A DNA stretch of 64,000 nucleotides from Solwaraspora sp. WMMA2056 (lineage in GTDB: Bacteria; Actinomycetota; Actinomycetes; Mycobacteriales; Micromonosporaceae): assembly GCF_030345095.1 (NCBI RefSeq), contig NZ_CP128360.1, positions 5,518,001-5,582,000 of the forward strand. Direction: 5' to 3'. Each line of letters begins with the position of its first letter. Positions within the stretch are counted from its first letter, which is position 1. The notes below the pieces were generated by a model. It ran no database searches, was not told where the DNA came from, and saw only the letters and a list, made by a program, of their open reading frames with translations. Shown here piece by piece: positions 1 to 8,298 of the stretch. A program made the position numbers and the translations under genes.

Positions 1-2
1 CC

Positions 3-719
3 CGCGCCGGTCAGGTCACCCGGTCGGGCGGTCAGGCCGGGCTCGACGCGATCGTGGTGCGGTGGACCGTGGACGGGCCGGCGGAACCGTCGGCGGCGGA
101 CCGGCCCGCGTACTGGCAACTGGTCGGCGAGGACGCCGACGCGCTGATCAACGAGGTCAGCCAACTGGTGGTGGACAGCGACCGACCGCGTCGCTCCCCC
201 GTCGTCGACGACCTGCTGCGACACCAACTGCAGGTGATCCTGCTGCGGGTCGCCCTGCTCACCGACGAGAACCCGTTGGCCGACCCGGTCGGCGACGCCT
301 CGGTGCGCGGTGACACCTTCCGGCGCTTCCAGGTGGAGGTCGAACGCGACCACGCCCGGACCCGACGGGTCGAGGAGTACGCCGAGCGACTGTGCTGCGC
401 GGTACGCACCCTCACCCGGGCCAGCCTGAGCGTGACCGGGCGGACCGCCAAACAGGTCATCGACGACCGCGTCACGTTGCAGGCCAAACGACTGCTCGCC
501 GCCACCGATCTGCCGGTCGCCGAGATCGGGCAGCGGCTGGGGTTCGGCGAGCCGACGAATTTCGGGCGGTTCTTTCAACGCGAGGCCGGCTGCAGTCCGG
601 GTACGTTCCGCGCGACAGTCGGCGAGCACCCTCCGGTGGCCGAGCTGGTCGCGACAACCGGCATGATGGGGGCGTGCAGATCTCCGCGCGCGGCGACTAT
701 GCGGTACGGGCAGCACTGA
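3..719 (+). CDS. AraC-family transcriptional regulator (5' partial)
   Basis: The reading frame is open from the left edge, so the N-terminus is missing. The C-terminal hundred residues form an AraC-type double helix-turn-helix: TLTRASLSVTGRTAKQVIDDR is the first helix-turn-helix region, and PVAEIGQRLGFGEPTNFGRFF is the second, with the family's conserved FxRxF-like ending followed by GCSPGTFR. The part in front is the ligand/dimer region and has no diagnostic motif. The frame runs 46 nt into the next gene, an Rrf2-type regulator, so the two are probably cotranscribed. The ligand cannot be read from the sequence. The family call is firm, the target is unknown. Confidence 0.85.
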   Translation, partial: RAGQVTRSGGQAGLDAIVVRWTVDGPAEPSAADRPAYWQLVGEDADALINEVSQLVVDSDRPRRSPVVDDLLRHQLQVILLRVALLTDENPLADPVGDASVRGDTFRRFQVEVERDHARTRRVEEYAERLCCAVRTLTRASLSVTGRTAKQVIDDRVTLQAKRLLAATDLPVAEIGQRLGFGEPTNFGRFFQREAGCSPGTFRATVGEHPPVAELVATTGMMGACRSPRAATMRYGQH

Positions 720-1129
720 TCCTGGCTGCGGCGTACCCGACGCTGATGTCCACCCAGGCGATCGCGGCCGAGCAGGACATGCCGCGCAAGTTCCTCGAAG
801 CGGTCCTGGCGGACCTGCGTCGCGGCGGGGTGGTCCGCGCCCAGCGCGGCGCGGAGGGCGGCTACACGTTGACCCAGCCGCCCCGCGACATCACGATCGG
901 GGCGGTCCTGCGGGCCGTCGACGGACCGTTGGCGGGGGTACGGGGTCTGCGCCCGGAAGAGACCCGCTACGACGGTGCCGCCGAGAACCTGCCCCGGCTG
1001 TGGGTCGCGGTACGGGCGGCGGTACGCGAGGTCGTCGACGAGGTCAGCCTGGCCGAGGTGCTCAGTGGCCGGATGCCTGCGCACGTACGCAAGTTGACGT
1101 TGAAGCCGGACGCCTGGGAGTCACGCTGA
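674..1129 (+). CDS. Rrf2-family transcriptional regulator
   Basis: This 151-residue protein begins MQISARGDYAVRAAL, the standard opening of Rrf2 winged-helix regulators, followed by the recognition-helix region and the wing GAEGGYTLTQPP near residues 60-70. The GTG start inside the end of the AraC gene is the one that gives the canonical N-terminus; longer versions add unrelated residues. The protein contains no cysteine at all, so it cannot bind an iron-sulfur cluster in the way IscR or NsrR do, and it belongs to the cluster-free Rrf2 group. Its target genes are not evident, since the next gene downstream is an unrelated small protein. Confidence 0.88.
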   Translation: MQISARGDYAVRAALILAAAYPTLMSTQAIAAEQDMPRKFLEAVLADLRRGGVVRAQRGAEGGYTLTQPPRDITIGAVLRAVDGPLAGVRGLRPEETRYDGAAENLPRLWVAVRAAVREVVDEVSLAEVLSGRMPAHVRKLTLKPDAWESR

Positions 1130-1250
1130 CGGCCGCTCTCCCTCAGCGGGCACCGGCTGGCGCGACCGCGCACAGAGGACGCGTTTGCCGATCGACCCGC
1201 CCGGGAATTGTCGACGCCATCCGCAGTCGGCGATCGAAGGGAGCAGGGCG

Positions 1251-1430
1251 ATGGGTGTGATGTTCCGCAAGCGGAAGCGTTTCGGTCCGCTGCAGTTGAA
1301 CTTCACGGAGAACGGCTTCTCCTCGTGGACGATCCGGATCGGCAAGTGGTCGTGGAACTCGCGGGCGCGGGCCCACCGCTACGACCTGCCCGGACCGTTC
1401 TCCTGGAAGCAGGACAAGTCCCGCAGTTGA
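1251..1430 (+). CDS. Small DUF4236-type protein
   Basis: A 59-residue basic protein whose start, MGVMFRKRKRFGPLQLNF, and following segment ENGFSSWTIRIG match the short N-terminal domain of DUF4236 proteins. It is tryptophan-rich (WTIRIGKWSWNS). A purine-rich ribosome site (GAAGGGAGCAGG) lies just before the ATG. Members of this family are conserved in actinomycetes and have no assigned function. A very strong hairpin follows about 50 nt after the stop and probably ends the transcript. Confidence 0.75.
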   Translation: MGVMFRKRKRFGPLQLNFTENGFSSWTIRIGKWSWNSRARAHRYDLPGPFSWKQDKSRS

Positions 1431-1474
1431 CGCCCGGTCCGCCGGTGCCCCACCGGTGACGCGGACGGTATGCG

Positions 1475-1531
1475 GCCGCAGGTGGTCGGGGTGTGACGAG
1501 AGTTCCTCGCCGCACCCCGACCACCTGTGGC
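1475..1531 (+). terminator. Long-stem hairpin between DUF4236 gene and channel gene
   Basis: Positions 1479-1493 (CAGGTGGTCGGGGTG) and 1513-1527 are exact reverse complements, giving a 15-bp stem with a 19-nt loop. Four further outer pairs, including one G-U pair, extend it to about 19 bp. It has no U-tract, which is usual for actinomycete terminators. It sits directly upstream of the -10-like AATAAT of the channel gene, so it could also be an operator or a bidirectional insulator. Confidence 0.6.
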
Positions 1532-1543
1532 AATAATGACTTT

Positions 1544-2110
1544 ATGTCCAAAATCTCCGGTACGGCGGACGAGCCCGCATCCGAACCGTCGCAGGCCGAG
1601 CAACGTCGGCACCGGGCCGAGGTGTGGCACACCACCCTCATCTGCCTGCTGATGGTCGCGCTCTACTATCTGGTACCGATCGAACCCGACGTCTCCGGGG
1701 TGCACCGCGTCGTCCGCGCCGTGATCACCACCGTCGGCGTCGTACTGGTCGCGACGATGGTGCTGCTCCAGATCCGCCGGCAGATCACCGTCGACCCGTC
1801 GGACATGCGGCTCGCCCGGCTGGCGATCACCCTGGTCGGCGGCGTCATCGCCTTCGCCCTCGCCGACCTGGTCATTTCCTTCAGCGACCCCGGCCAGTTC
1901 GTCAACATGACCACCAAGACCGACGCGCTCTACTTCGCCATCGGCACCCTGACCACCGTCGGGTACGGCGACGTGCACGCCAACGGTCAGGTCGCCCGGG
2001 CCGCGGTCTGCGTACAGATGCTGTTCAGCGTCGGTGTCCTCGCCACCGGCGCCTCGCTGCTGGTCAAACGCTGGATCGAACGGGCGGACCGGCAGCCGGC
2101 AGCGCGCTGA
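1544..2110 (+). CDS. Two-pore-type potassium channel protein (Ion_trans_2 family)
   Basis: A 188-residue membrane protein. Hydrophobic spans lie at about residues 29-45, 57-76, 92-112 and 151-173. Between the last two is the potassium selectivity filter TVGYGD (residues 138-143) preceded by a pore helix, which is the signature of potassium channels. No cytoplasmic RCK/TrkA regulatory domain follows. The ATG was chosen because AATAAT lies six bases before it, the spacing seen at other apparently leaderless genes here, and because upstream codons fall inside the hairpin. Its 3' end overlaps the convergent neighbour by 47 nt. Confidence 0.85.
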   Translation: MSKISGTADEPASEPSQAEQRRHRAEVWHTTLICLLMVALYYLVPIEPDVSGVHRVVRAVITTVGVVLVATMVLLQIRRQITVDPSDMRLARLAITLVGGVIAFALADLVISFSDPGQFVNMTTKTDALYFAIGTLTTVGYGDVHANGQVARAAVCVQMLFSVGVLATGASLLVKRWIERADRQPAAR

Positions 2111-3041
2111 TCCGCACGTCCCCGCCGAGCCGCCCGGCCACCGGATCCCGCCGGACCAGGTCGGCGTCGAGCAGCTCCCCCAGCGCCCGGTTGACGTGCG
2201 CCGGCCGGTAGACCGTCCGGGTCACCGCGACGCTGCGCAGCTCGGCCACGGTCTGCGGGCCGTCGGCGGCCAGCAGGTCCAGCACCACGCGTCGCAGCGG
2301 TTCGAGCTCCCCTGGCCCGCCGGGGGTTGTCGGCACCGGCGCGGCGACCTGCTCGCCGGGAATCCGTAGCGCCGCACCGGCCAGCGCCCCGGCCCCCCAC
2401 AGGGCGTCCTTGAACGCCTCGATCCGCCGGCCCGACCCGGTGGCGAAGGCGATCAGCGTCGTCGTCGCGCCCCGGGCCGGCGGCACCGCCGGCCCCGGCT
2501 CATCCGGTAGCACCATCTCGACCTCGGTGACCAGCGGGAACCCCGCCCGGGTCAGGGTCGCGCGCAGCGACACCGACGGTGGCGCGCCGCAGATCAGCAG
2601 TTCGGCGGGGCGCCCGACGGTCAGTGCCGCCCACGGCGGTGGCTCCGGCGCGGGTGCACCGGCCAGGTCGACGTGGCAGAACAGCGGCGCCCAGGCGGCG
2701 GTCGCCGCGGTCAACGCCACCGGGATCATCGCGGGGCCGCCGGCCAGCAGGTGCAGTGCCACGGTCCGGGGCAGGTCCGCCTCGGCGGCACCGAGGCGGG
2801 TCGGCAGGTCGACCGGGTCCGACGTCCCCCCGGCGAGGGTGACGATCGTCAGCTGCCGGTCGGGGCGCGGACCGGCGGCGGCCACCGCCCGCAGCGCCCC
2901 GTCGGCCGCGCCGCCGTCGGCCCCCTGGTACGCCTGGACGAAGGTGGCCCGCCGGGACTCCCGCAGGGCGGCCGGCACCCAGCTGCCGAGATGGCGGGCG
3001 AGCAGTTCGCGGTGGACGGCGTCGGAGCGGTCGGGTGTCAT
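2064..3041 (-). CDS. Protein of unknown function, possible C-terminal winged helix
   Basis: A 325-residue soluble protein that I do not recognise. It begins MTPDRSDAVHRELLARHLGS and has an alanine-rich middle. The C-terminal hundred residues (LRRVVLDLLAADGPQTVAEL... VNRALGELLDADLVRR) have the spacing of a winged helix-turn-helix, suggesting nucleic-acid binding. There is no signal peptide and no membrane span. Codon use resembles that of the neighbours and the frame is uninterrupted. It overlaps the channel gene tail to tail. An opposite-strand frame is also long, but this one has the more natural protein composition. Confidence 0.6.
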   Translation of the reverse strand: MTPDRSDAVHRELLARHLGSWVPAALRESRRATFVQAYQGADGGAADGALRAVAAAGPRPDRQLTIVTLAGGTSDPVDLPTRLGAAEADLPRTVALHLLAGGPAMIPVALTAATAAWAPLFCHVDLAGAPAPEPPPWAALTVGRPAELLICGAPPSVSLRATLTRAGFPLVTEVEMVLPDEPGPAVPPARGATTTLIAFATGSGRRIEAFKDALWGAGALAGAALRIPGEQVAAPVPTTPGGPGELEPLRRVVLDLLAADGPQTVAELRSVAVTRTVYRPAHVNRALGELLDADLVRRDPVAGRLGGDVRISALPAAGPPVRSSV

Positions 3042-3088
3042 GCGTACCGTTCTACCGGCCGCCCTCGCGGTCGCTGCCGGCAGGCCGG

Positions 3089-3610
3089 TCAGCCGGGCAC
3101 CGAGACCCCGACGCCGCCCCGGGTCTGGGCACCGTACCGCTGCTTCTCCCGACCCAGGTCCAGCGGTCGGATCCGCTTGCGCGCGGTGAGTGCCTGCTCG
3201 TCGAGCTGGTCGGCCGGCACCAGCCAGACGATCTCGAACTCCAGCCCGTCGGGGTCCTTGCCGTACAGGCTCTTGGTGGTGCCGTGGTCGGAGGTGCCGA
3301 CGAGCGCCCCGGCGGCGGCGAGCCGGGTCGCGAGCGCGTCGAGGGCGTCGAGGGTGTCGACCTCCCAGGCCAGGTGGTAGAGGCCGACGGTGCTGCGCCC
3401 GGCGCCGGAGGGTCCGGCGTGCGGGCCGATCTCGAACAGGCCCAGGTCGTGGTCGTTGGTGGACCCGGGCGCCTGGAGGAAGGCGGCGCCGGTGAACCCG
3501 TCCGGGGTCATCGGGACGACCGCGAAGCCGAGGACGTCACGGTAGAAGGCCAGGCTGCGGTCGAGGTCGGCGACGAAGAGTACGGCGTGGTTGAGGCGGT
3601 GGATTCCCAT
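3089..3610 (-). CDS. VOC-family dioxygenase/glyoxalase-like protein
   Basis: A 173-residue single-chain VOC protein. It opens MGIHRLNHAVLFVADLDRSLAFYRDVLGF, the usual first betaalphabetabetabeta unit with metal-ligand His8, and carries the second half around YHLAWEVDTLDALDAL (second ligand His) with the family's Glu in DPDGLEFEIVW. It resembles extradiol (catechol 2,3) dioxygenase-like proteins more than glyoxalase I. The ATG is preceded by TACTGT at seven bases, so its mRNA is probably leaderless. It is divergent from a MarR regulator that shares its operator and presumably represses it. The substrate, likely an aromatic or electrophilic compound, is not known. Confidence 0.85.
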   Translation of the reverse strand: MGIHRLNHAVLFVADLDRSLAFYRDVLGFAVVPMTPDGFTGAAFLQAPGSTNDHDLGLFEIGPHAGPSGAGRSTVGLYHLAWEVDTLDALDALATRLAAAGALVGTSDHGTTKSLYGKDPDGLEFEIVWLVPADQLDEQALTARKRIRPLDLGREKQRYGAQTRGGVGVSVPG

Positions 3611-3617
3611 GTCACGA

Positions 3618-3662
3618 ACAGTAGCGCGATTTAGTTGAACCCTCAACCATTGCCGGTATGAT
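3618..3662. promoter_or_regulatory. Divergent leaderless promoters with shared MarR-type operator
   Basis: The palindrome GTTGA-ACCC-TCAAC (3634-3647) contains both -35 boxes back to back. On the plus strand TTGAAC (3635-3640), 16 bp and TATGAT (3657-3662) precede the MarR-gene ATG at 3670. On the minus strand TTGAGG (3646-3641), 17 bp and TACTGT (3623-3618) precede the VOC-gene ATG at 3610. Binding of the MarR protein here would block both promoters, giving autoregulation plus repression of the enzyme. Confidence 0.8.
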
Positions 3663-3669
3663 GGGCGTC

Positions 3670-4134
3670 ATGACCCGCTGGCTCGACGACGACGAACAGC
3701 GCACCTGGCGCGCGTACCTGCACGCCACCCGCGCCCTCAACGCGACCCTGGACCGGGAGCTGCAGAGCCAGGCCGGGATGCCGCACGCCTACTACCAGAT
3801 CCTCGTACGGCTGTCCGAAGCGCCGGGGCGCACGCTGCGGATGAGCGAGCTGGCCGAGGCAACCGACTCCTCGCGCAGCCGCCTGTCGCACGCCGTGGCC
3901 CGGCTGGAGGAGAACGGCTGGGTACGCCGCGAGGACTGCCCGACCGACCGGCGCGGCCAACTGGCGGTGCTGACCGCACCGGGCTTCGCCGCCCTGGCCG
4001 CGGCCGCGCCCGGCCACGTCGAGGCGGTCCGTCGACACCTGTTCGACCAGCTCACCCCGGATCAGGTCGATCAGCTGCGGAACATCAGCGAAGCGTTAGT
4101 CAAGCATCTGACGGGTAACAATCCGCCATCATGA
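3670..4134 (+). CDS. MarR-family transcriptional regulator
   Basis: A 154-residue MarR protein. The winged helix spans about residues 45-100: LRMSELAEATDSSRSRLSHAVARLEENGWVRRE, followed by the wing CPTDRRGQLAVLT with the conserved D-R pair. Two in-frame ATGs lie 9 and 12 nt upstream but fall in the -10 box, so the start at MTRWLDDDEQ is preferred. It is divergent from the VOC gene, and a palindrome between them is the obvious operator. The likely effector is the VOC enzyme's substrate or a related phenolic or oxidant signal, which is inference. Confidence 0.9.
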   Translation: MTRWLDDDEQRTWRAYLHATRALNATLDRELQSQAGMPHAYYQILVRLSEAPGRTLRMSELAEATDSSRSRLSHAVARLEENGWVRREDCPTDRRGQLAVLTAPGFAALAAAAPGHVEAVRRHLFDQLTPDQVDQLRNISEALVKHLTGNNPPS

Positions 4135-4192
4135 GCGAACTGTCCCACATCAGACCCTTGTACTGACCGTCGTCGGACACGCACGATGGGAC

Positions 4193-6802
4193 GTGTCTCT
4201 CGGCCTGGGCGAAATCACCACGCAGGCGCACGGCCTGATCGGCGTCGGCGACCTACCCGCCGCGCGGAATCTGCTCGCCGCCGCGCTGGCCGACACCGAC
4301 CCCCGACCGGCGAACGCCAGCGCCGAGCAGGCCGACGCCGCCGGCCTGCTCGCCCGGGTGCTGGTAGCGCTCGGTGACGCCCCGGCGGCCCGGGGTTGGG
4401 CCGCCTACGCGTACTCGGCCAACCAGCGGATGCACGGCCTGACCGACGAACGCACCATCGGTGCCGCCGCGACCCTCGCCGCCGTCCTGCACCGGGTCGG
4501 CAGCCACGCCCGCGCCGCCCACCTGTACCGGGAGGTGATCGACGAACTCTGCGCGATCGACGGCCCGGAGTCGTTGCGGGTCCTCGCCGCGCACGCCGAC
4601 CTCGCCACCGTCGAGTTCGCCCGGGGCCAGTGCGACATCGCGCGGGACCGCCTGGAGGACGCCTGGGAGCTGCACCGCGAGGTGTACGGCGACGGCCACC
4701 CGGCCGGGATCAGGATGCTCGCCCGGCTCGGTGCGATGCAGCGTGACTGCGGCCGGCTCACCGAATCCGACATGAGTCTCTCCCTCGCCGTCGACCTGTG
4801 CCGGGCCCACCTGCCCGCCGACCACCCGCTGACCCACCAGGTACGCACGCTGACGGAGTCACCCTCCGACGCCACCCACCGCTGCGGCGGCGACGGTCCC
4901 GCCCACGACGACGTGCCGGTGCTGCCCGACGACGCACCCGGGCCGGGCGGCGGCGACGTCGGCGGGCCTGGCGGGCCGCCGGTTCCCCGGGCCCCGGCTG
5001 ATCCACCGCCTGGCCACACCGTCGGCGCACCCGCGACGGCCAACGGACACCCGACGGCCAGCGGTCACTCGACAGCCGACGACCAGATGGCGGCCAACGG
5101 ACGCCCGGCGGAAGACGACCGGATGCCGGCCGACGGCCAGGCGGCCGGCCGGCACGAGCCGCCCTGGGCCCACGCCGATCCGCCCTGGGCGCAGGCCGGT
5201 TGGATCGAACCGGAGCCGCCCTCGGCCGAACTGACGGACCCGACGCTCGCCCCCACGTTCTGGGCCGAGCAGCCCGAACCCCAGGTCGCCCAGGATTCGG
5301 TCCACAGCGACACGTCCGGGCGCGGCGCTGACCGGCACCGGATCGACCCGCCCTGGCTCGACATGCCGGCCCCGCCACCGCCGCTGCCCGAGTTCGACAC
5401 CGACGCGCCCTGGGCCCATCGCGGCTGGATCGAACGGGACCCGGTCCGCACCGACGCCGACGACCCCGTCTGGTCGCCCACCGGCTGGTTGGCCGAGGAG
5501 ACCCGCTCCGACGCGGCGGCGCCGGCCGGGTCGGCGACCGGCAGCACCGGCGAGCGACCCGACGACGGTACGGACCTGCTGGACCCACCGCCCGGACCTG
5601 GGTCGGAGGCATCCGACCAGCCCGGGGCGGCGGCACACGAACTCGGGCCGGAATCGACCGAGAACGGCCGTGCCACCATCCCGCCGCCCCGGGTGCCGCT
5701 CGACGTACCGCCCGGTGGCCAACGCCCGGACGTCGGCGCCGGCACGGATCCCGACGCCGACGGCGGCCGGTGGCTCTTCGACGAACCCTGGTGGCCGCCG
5801 GAGCTCGCCGGCGACGACGAACCACCGCCGGTGCCGCCGACGGCGGGTGAGTCCGGCCCGTCCGGCCCGGTCAGCCCGTTCGGCCCGGTCCGCTACCGGG
5901 CCACCGGCGGCGCGCCCACCGAGCCGCCCGCCGGCGACGGGTCGGCGACGGCCGACCGGGGCGGTGCCTCGCCTGAACCGTTCCCCCCGGACGTCCCCGC
6001 GTTCGTGCCGAACCCCCGGGCCCCCCACTCGGCCGGCCACTGGTCGGCCTCCACCACGACCGAGGCACCCGCCAGCCCGTACGGCGACGAGGTCACCGCC
6101 GATCCGGGGCACAACGGCCACGGCACCGACGTCGACGCCACCAGCGGCCGACGGCCCGACGACGGGTCTCTCGTCGTCGGATCGGCGGCCGCCGAGAGCG
6201 GTACCGGCGGCCGCACCGCGTCGTCGGGGACGCTGTCGCGGCTGCCCCGACGCGAGATCAGTCGGCTCCCGGACCGCCGTAGCCGGTTACCGGTACGGCG
6301 TCAGCGCGGACACCTGGTGCCGGTCCCCCGGCCCGCACCGAGCCCGCCACGACCACGTGCGCCGATGCTCGTGCTCACCGGCGTCGTGGTGGTGCTGCTC
6401 GGCGCTGCGGCCGTCGTCGCCGGAGTCAGCCTGGTCGGTGACACCGGTTCGCCGACGACCGCGCCCTCGGCGGCCGGTACGCCGCCCGCGCCCGCCAGCG
6501 AACCACCGCCCCCACCGGCACCCGGCACCCCGCCCAGCGAGGTCGGCATGCGGGACAACCGGGACAGCGTGACGTTGACCTGGACCTATCCCGCCGGCGC
6601 CGAGGGGCAGGTGCTCATCTCCGGAGGCAGCAGCGACCAGGAACCCCGGGCGTTCATGACCCTGCCCGCCGGGTCGAACAGCTTCGTGGCGTACGGGCTG
6701 GACCAGTCGATCGACTACTGCTTCACCGTCGCGGTCGTCTACTCGGCCGACGTGATCGGCCAGGCCGCACCGGTCTGCACCGATCGTGGCCAGGCCAGGT
6801 GA
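4193..6802 (+). CDS. TPR - disordered linker - transmembrane - FN3-like protein
   Basis: An 869-residue protein of unusual layout. Residues 1-215 are helical tetratricopeptide-like repeats (paired segments such as ARAAHLYREVIDEL and IARDRLEDAWELHREVYG). Residues 220-715 are an acidic, proline-rich, probably disordered region with a repeated PPWA..GWIE motif at about 320-345 and 405-420. Residues 723-748 form one membrane span preceded by a very basic stretch. A proline-rich stalk leads to a fibronectin-III-like domain at about 782-868 (SVTLTWTYPAGAEGQVLIS, YCFTVAVVY). The topology predicted is TPR and linker inside, FN3 outside. Start is GTG with few alternatives. Related proteins occur in actinomycetes but I know no assigned function. 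Confidence 0.7.
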   Translation: MSLGLGEITTQAHGLIGVGDLPAARNLLAAALADTDPRPANASAEQADAAGLLARVLVALGDAPAARGWAAYAYSANQRMHGLTDERTIGAAATLAAVLHRVGSHARAAHLYREVIDELCAIDGPESLRVLAAHADLATVEFARGQCDIARDRLEDAWELHREVYGDGHPAGIRMLARLGAMQRDCGRLTESDMSLSLAVDLCRAHLPADHPLTHQVRTLTESPSDATHRCGGDGPAHDDVPVLPDDAPGPGGGDVGGPGGPPVPRAPADPPPGHTVGAPATANGHPTASGHSTADDQMAANGRPAEDDRMPADGQAAGRHEPPWAHADPPWAQAGWIEPEPPSAELTDPTLAPTFWAEQPEPQVAQDSVHSDTSGRGADRHRIDPPWLDMPAPPPPLPEFDTDAPWAHRGWIERDPVRTDADDPVWSPTGWLAEETRSDAAAPAGSATGSTGERPDDGTDLLDPPPGPGSEASDQPGAAAHELGPESTENGRATIPPPRVPLDVPPGGQRPDVGAGTDPDADGGRWLFDEPWWPPELAGDDEPPPVPPTAGESGPSGPVSPFGPVRYRATGGAPTEPPAGDGSATADRGGASPEPFPPDVPAFVPNPRAPHSAGHWSASTTTEAPASPYGDEVTADPGHNGHGTDVDATSGRRPDDGSLVVGSAAAESGTGGRTASSGTLSRLPRREISRLPDRRSRLPVRRQRGHLVPVPRPAPSPPRPRAPMLVLTGVVVVLLGAAAVVAGVSLVGDTGSPTTAPSAAGTPPAPASEPPPPPAPGTPPSEVGMRDNRDSVTLTWTYPAGAEGQVLISGGSSDQEPRAFMTLPAGSNSFVAYGLDQSIDYCFTVAVVYSADVIGQAAPVCTDRGQAR

Positions 6803-6837
6803 CCGACGGCGGCCACGCCCGCCCCGACCGTCGCTGG

Positions 6838-8298
6838 TCAGTCGACGTCGACCGGATCGACGTCGCCGAGGTCGACCGGTAGCCGGACCCGGACCCGCAG
6901 ACCCCGGTACCCGACGTCGCGGTCGGGCTGGGCGTCGGCGAGGTCGACGGTGCCACCGTGGCGACGGACCAGCTGAGCCACGATGGCCAGCCCCAGCCCG
7001 GTGCCGCCGGCGTCGCGGGCCCGGGCGTCGTCGAGTCGGGTGAACCGGTCGAAGACCCGCTGCCGGTCGGCCGCCGCGATCCCCGGACCGTCGTCGACCA
7101 CCATCAGCTCATGCCAGTCGTCGTCGCCGGGCCGGGCCGTCACCAGCACCCGGCGGTCGGCGTGCCGGACCGCGTTGTCCAACAGGTTCGCCAGCACCCG
7201 CCCCAGCGCGTCCGGGTCACCGGCGGTCCACAACGGCTGCGTCGGCGGCACCACCCGTACCGGCGGCTGCGGATAGCGGGCCGTGACCTGCGCGATCAGC
7301 TCGCCCAGCTCCACCGGACCGACCGGACCGAGCAGCGAACCCGGCTCACCCGTCGGCTCCTGATCCGCCCGGGCCAGCAGCAGCAGGTCGTCGACGAGCC
7401 GACCGAGCCGCTGGCTGTCGGCGAGCAGCCCTTCGGCCAGCACCGGCCAGTCGGCGCGGGCCCCGAGGCGCTGCGCCACCTCCAGCTGCGTCCGCAGGCT
7501 GGTCAGCGGACTGCGCAGCTCGTGGGCGGCGTCAGCGACGAAGGAGCGCTCCCGGGTCCGGGCCGCCGCCAGCCGGTCGAGCATGTCGTTGAGCGTGACC
7601 GCCAGCCGATGGATCTCGTCGCCGCCGGCCGGCACCGGCAGCCGACCGGACCGCTCCCCGCCGGTGAACCGCGCGGCACCGGCGCGCAGCCTCTCCACCG
7701 GCCGCAGCGCAGCGCCGACCGCCCGCCACACCATCACCCCGACCCCGGCCACCAGCAGCGGAACGGCGAGCAGCACGATGAGGCGCACCAGTGCCACGCT
7801 GCGGGAGATGTCGGCGATGGACCGCCCGACCAGGACGGTCCCCGGATTCTCGCCGTCGGTGGGCACCGCGACCACCCGGACCGGCCCCTGCAGACCGAGC
7901 CGGTCACCGGGGATCACCAGGGCGTCGCCGGGGTCGGCGGCCAGTTCGTCGCGTTCCTGCGCGTACAGCATGGGGACGAGCCGGTCGGCGCCGATCGACG
8001 CGGCCCGCACCCGGCCCTGATCGTCGAGCACCTGGACCCGTACCTCGTTGCCGGCGACCGGCAGCGGATCGGGCAGTGCGTCGGCGGCCACCAACTGGGC
8101 CACCGCCTCACCCGTCGTCCGCGCGTCGGCGTCGGCGCTGCCTTCCAGAGCAAGTGCCAGTACGGCGGTCAGTCCGAACCCGCCGGCGACCAGCCCGACG
8201 GCCAGCCCCAGCACGCTGATGACGGCCAGCCGGGAACGCAGGCTCAGTCGCCACCCCCGGTGTGGGCGGCGCGTCGGTGGGGACGGTGGCCCGGTCAC
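6838..8298 (-). CDS. Sensor histidine kinase (HAMP, HisKA, HATPase)
   Basis: A 486-residue membrane kinase. Two spans at about residues 24-50 and 168-192 enclose an extracytoplasmic sensor of about 120 residues, followed by a HAMP linker (193-245), the phosphoacceptor box FVADAAHELRSPL with His259, the N box NLLDNAVRH and glycine boxes VVDDGPGIA and GGTGLGLAIV. The GTG start overlaps the TGA of the response-regulator gene by 4 nt, so the pair is translationally coupled. It resembles CseC/MprB-like envelope-stress kinases. The signal is unknown. Confidence 0.93.
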   Translation of the reverse strand: MTGPPSPPTRRPHRGWRLSLRSRLAVISVLGLAVGLVAGGFGLTAVLALALEGSADADARTTGEAVAQLVAADALPDPLPVAGNEVRVQVLDDQGRVRAASIGADRLVPMLYAQERDELAADPGDALVIPGDRLGLQGPVRVVAVPTDGENPGTVLVGRSIADISRSVALVRLIVLLAVPLLVAGVGVMVWRAVGAALRPVERLRAGAARFTGGERSGRLPVPAGGDEIHRLAVTLNDMLDRLAAARTRERSFVADAAHELRSPLTSLRTQLEVAQRLGARADWPVLAEGLLADSQRLGRLVDDLLLLARADQEPTGEPGSLLGPVGPVELGELIAQVTARYPQPPVRVVPPTQPLWTAGDPDALGRVLANLLDNAVRHADRRVLVTARPGDDDWHELMVVDDGPGIAAADRQRVFDRFTRLDDARARDAGGTGLGLAIVAQLVRRHGGTVDLADAQPDRDVGYRGLRVRVRLPVDLGDVDPVDVD

